DNA from: Synechococcaceae bacterium WBB_10_009
GTDB lineage: Bacteria; Cyanobacteriota; Cyanobacteriia; PCC-6307; Cyanobiaceae
Direction of reading: 5' to 3'
NCBI GenBank assembly: GCA_010030955.1
Contig: RHBP01000126.1
Location: 1 to 5,191, forward strand
Length of the DNA: 5,191 nt
Shown one piece after another: positions 4,857 to 5,191 of the stretch. A program made the position numbers and the translations under genes. The notes under the pieces are model-generated. The model made no database searches, was not told the origin of the DNA, and saw nothing but the letters and a program-made list of their open reading frames with translations. Numbering within the stretch: position 1 is the stretch's first letter; every line of letters starts with the position of its first letter.

Positions 4857-5191
4857 TTAGGCCCGCGCAGGCTTTCCAAACGAAGCAGAGACTTTCAGGG
4901 CGACACCGCCGCGGGCGGCAAACTCGCCGGTGACCACGGCGTGCCGGGGGGCAAGGGCGCGGACAAGATCGTCGAGGATCCGGTTAGTGACGGCCTCGGC
5001 AAAGGAGCCGACATTCCGGAACGAATGAAGGTAGAGCTTGAGGGATTTGCTTTCGATACAACGGCGGTTGGGGGTGTAACGGATCGTGATCGTGGCGAAG
5101 TCGGGCTGCCCGGTGACCGGGCAGAGGGAGGTGAATTCCGGCGTGGAGAAGACAATCTCGTAGGGACGGCCCGGTTTGGGATTGGGAAAAG
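4857..5191 (-). CDS. queF: NADPH-dependent 7-cyano-7-deazaguanine reductase, 5'-partial
   Basis: QueF reduces the nitrile preQ0 to the amine preQ1 with NADPH in queuosine tRNA modification. The frame runs in from the right edge; 110 residues and the TAA stop are visible. Motifs in order: PYEIVFSTPEFTSLCPVTGQPDF carries the Cys that forms the thioimide (visible residue 23) and the Asp proton donor (30). ESKSLKLYL (46-54) is the QueF signature, followed by SFRN (56-59). The length fits the short unimodular (YkvM-type) form of about 130-165 residues, with perhaps 20-35 N-terminal residues outside the window. In characterised enzymes SFRN is followed by a FHE motif whose His and Glu help hold the substrate; here it reads SFAEA, keeping Glu but with Ala for His. 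The gene converges on the aldehyde dehydrogenase, 15 bp apart, and belongs to the non-cyanobacterial side of the join. Confidence 0.92.
   Translation of the reverse strand, partial: FPNPKPGRPYEIVFSTPEFTSLCPVTGQPDFATITIRYTPNRRCIESKSLKLYLHSFRNVGSFAEAVTNRILDDLVRALAPRHAVVTGEFAARGGVALKVSASFGKPARA

Overview
The window is GC-rich, densely coded DNA that reads as two different genomes joined at one point. Bases 1 to about 4190 look like a picocyanobacterium of the Synechococcus/Cyanobium type. The IF-3 and GyrB N-terminal sequences carry cyanobacterial wording (for example IF-3 MPPRPRFDRR and NMIMFLTPRK, and GyrB KVQAAYGAEQIQVLEG), and strong Shine-Dalgarno sequences are scarce. Bases from about 4200 to 5191 look like a different bacterium, with different codon preferences. 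I infer a non-cyanobacterial source but cannot name it.

Layout, left to right. (1) The end of a dienelactone-hydrolase-family gene on the + strand, its 5' end outside the window. (2) Facing it on the - strand, a type II toxin-antitoxin pair: a Phd/YefM-type antitoxin (1104-1352) overlapping a VapC-like PIN-domain toxin (691-1107), with a near-ideal operator palindrome just upstream (1379-1398). (3) Further upstream on the same strand, infC (translation initiation factor IF-3) and miaA (tRNA dimethylallyltransferase), two housekeeping translation genes probably co-transcribed as miaA-infC. (4) A divergent intergenic region of about 200 bp with several short inverted repeats. (5) On the + strand, gyrB, intact through its ATPase domain and into the transducer domain. 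(6) Near codons 322-328 the reading frame passes without interruption into the C-terminal half of an aldehyde dehydrogenase, which ends at 4841. (7) Facing it, 15 bp away, is the 3' part of queF on the - strand, running off the right end.

The main anomaly is the GyrB/aldehyde dehydrogenase fusion. It is in frame and therefore looks like a novel two-domain protein. However, it cuts both families in places where neither could work: GyrB loses the rest of the transducer, TOPRIM and tail, and the dehydrogenase loses its NAD-binding half and catalytic Glu. The join lies in a short stretch where both families have nearly the same sequence (DANL/DADL), and codon use changes there. The simplest reading is a chimeric metagenomic assembly. 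A real recombination event is possible but less likely, because gyrB is essential. Apart from this join, the left part is an ordinary cyanobacterial housekeeping neighbourhood into which a small toxin-antitoxin module has been placed.
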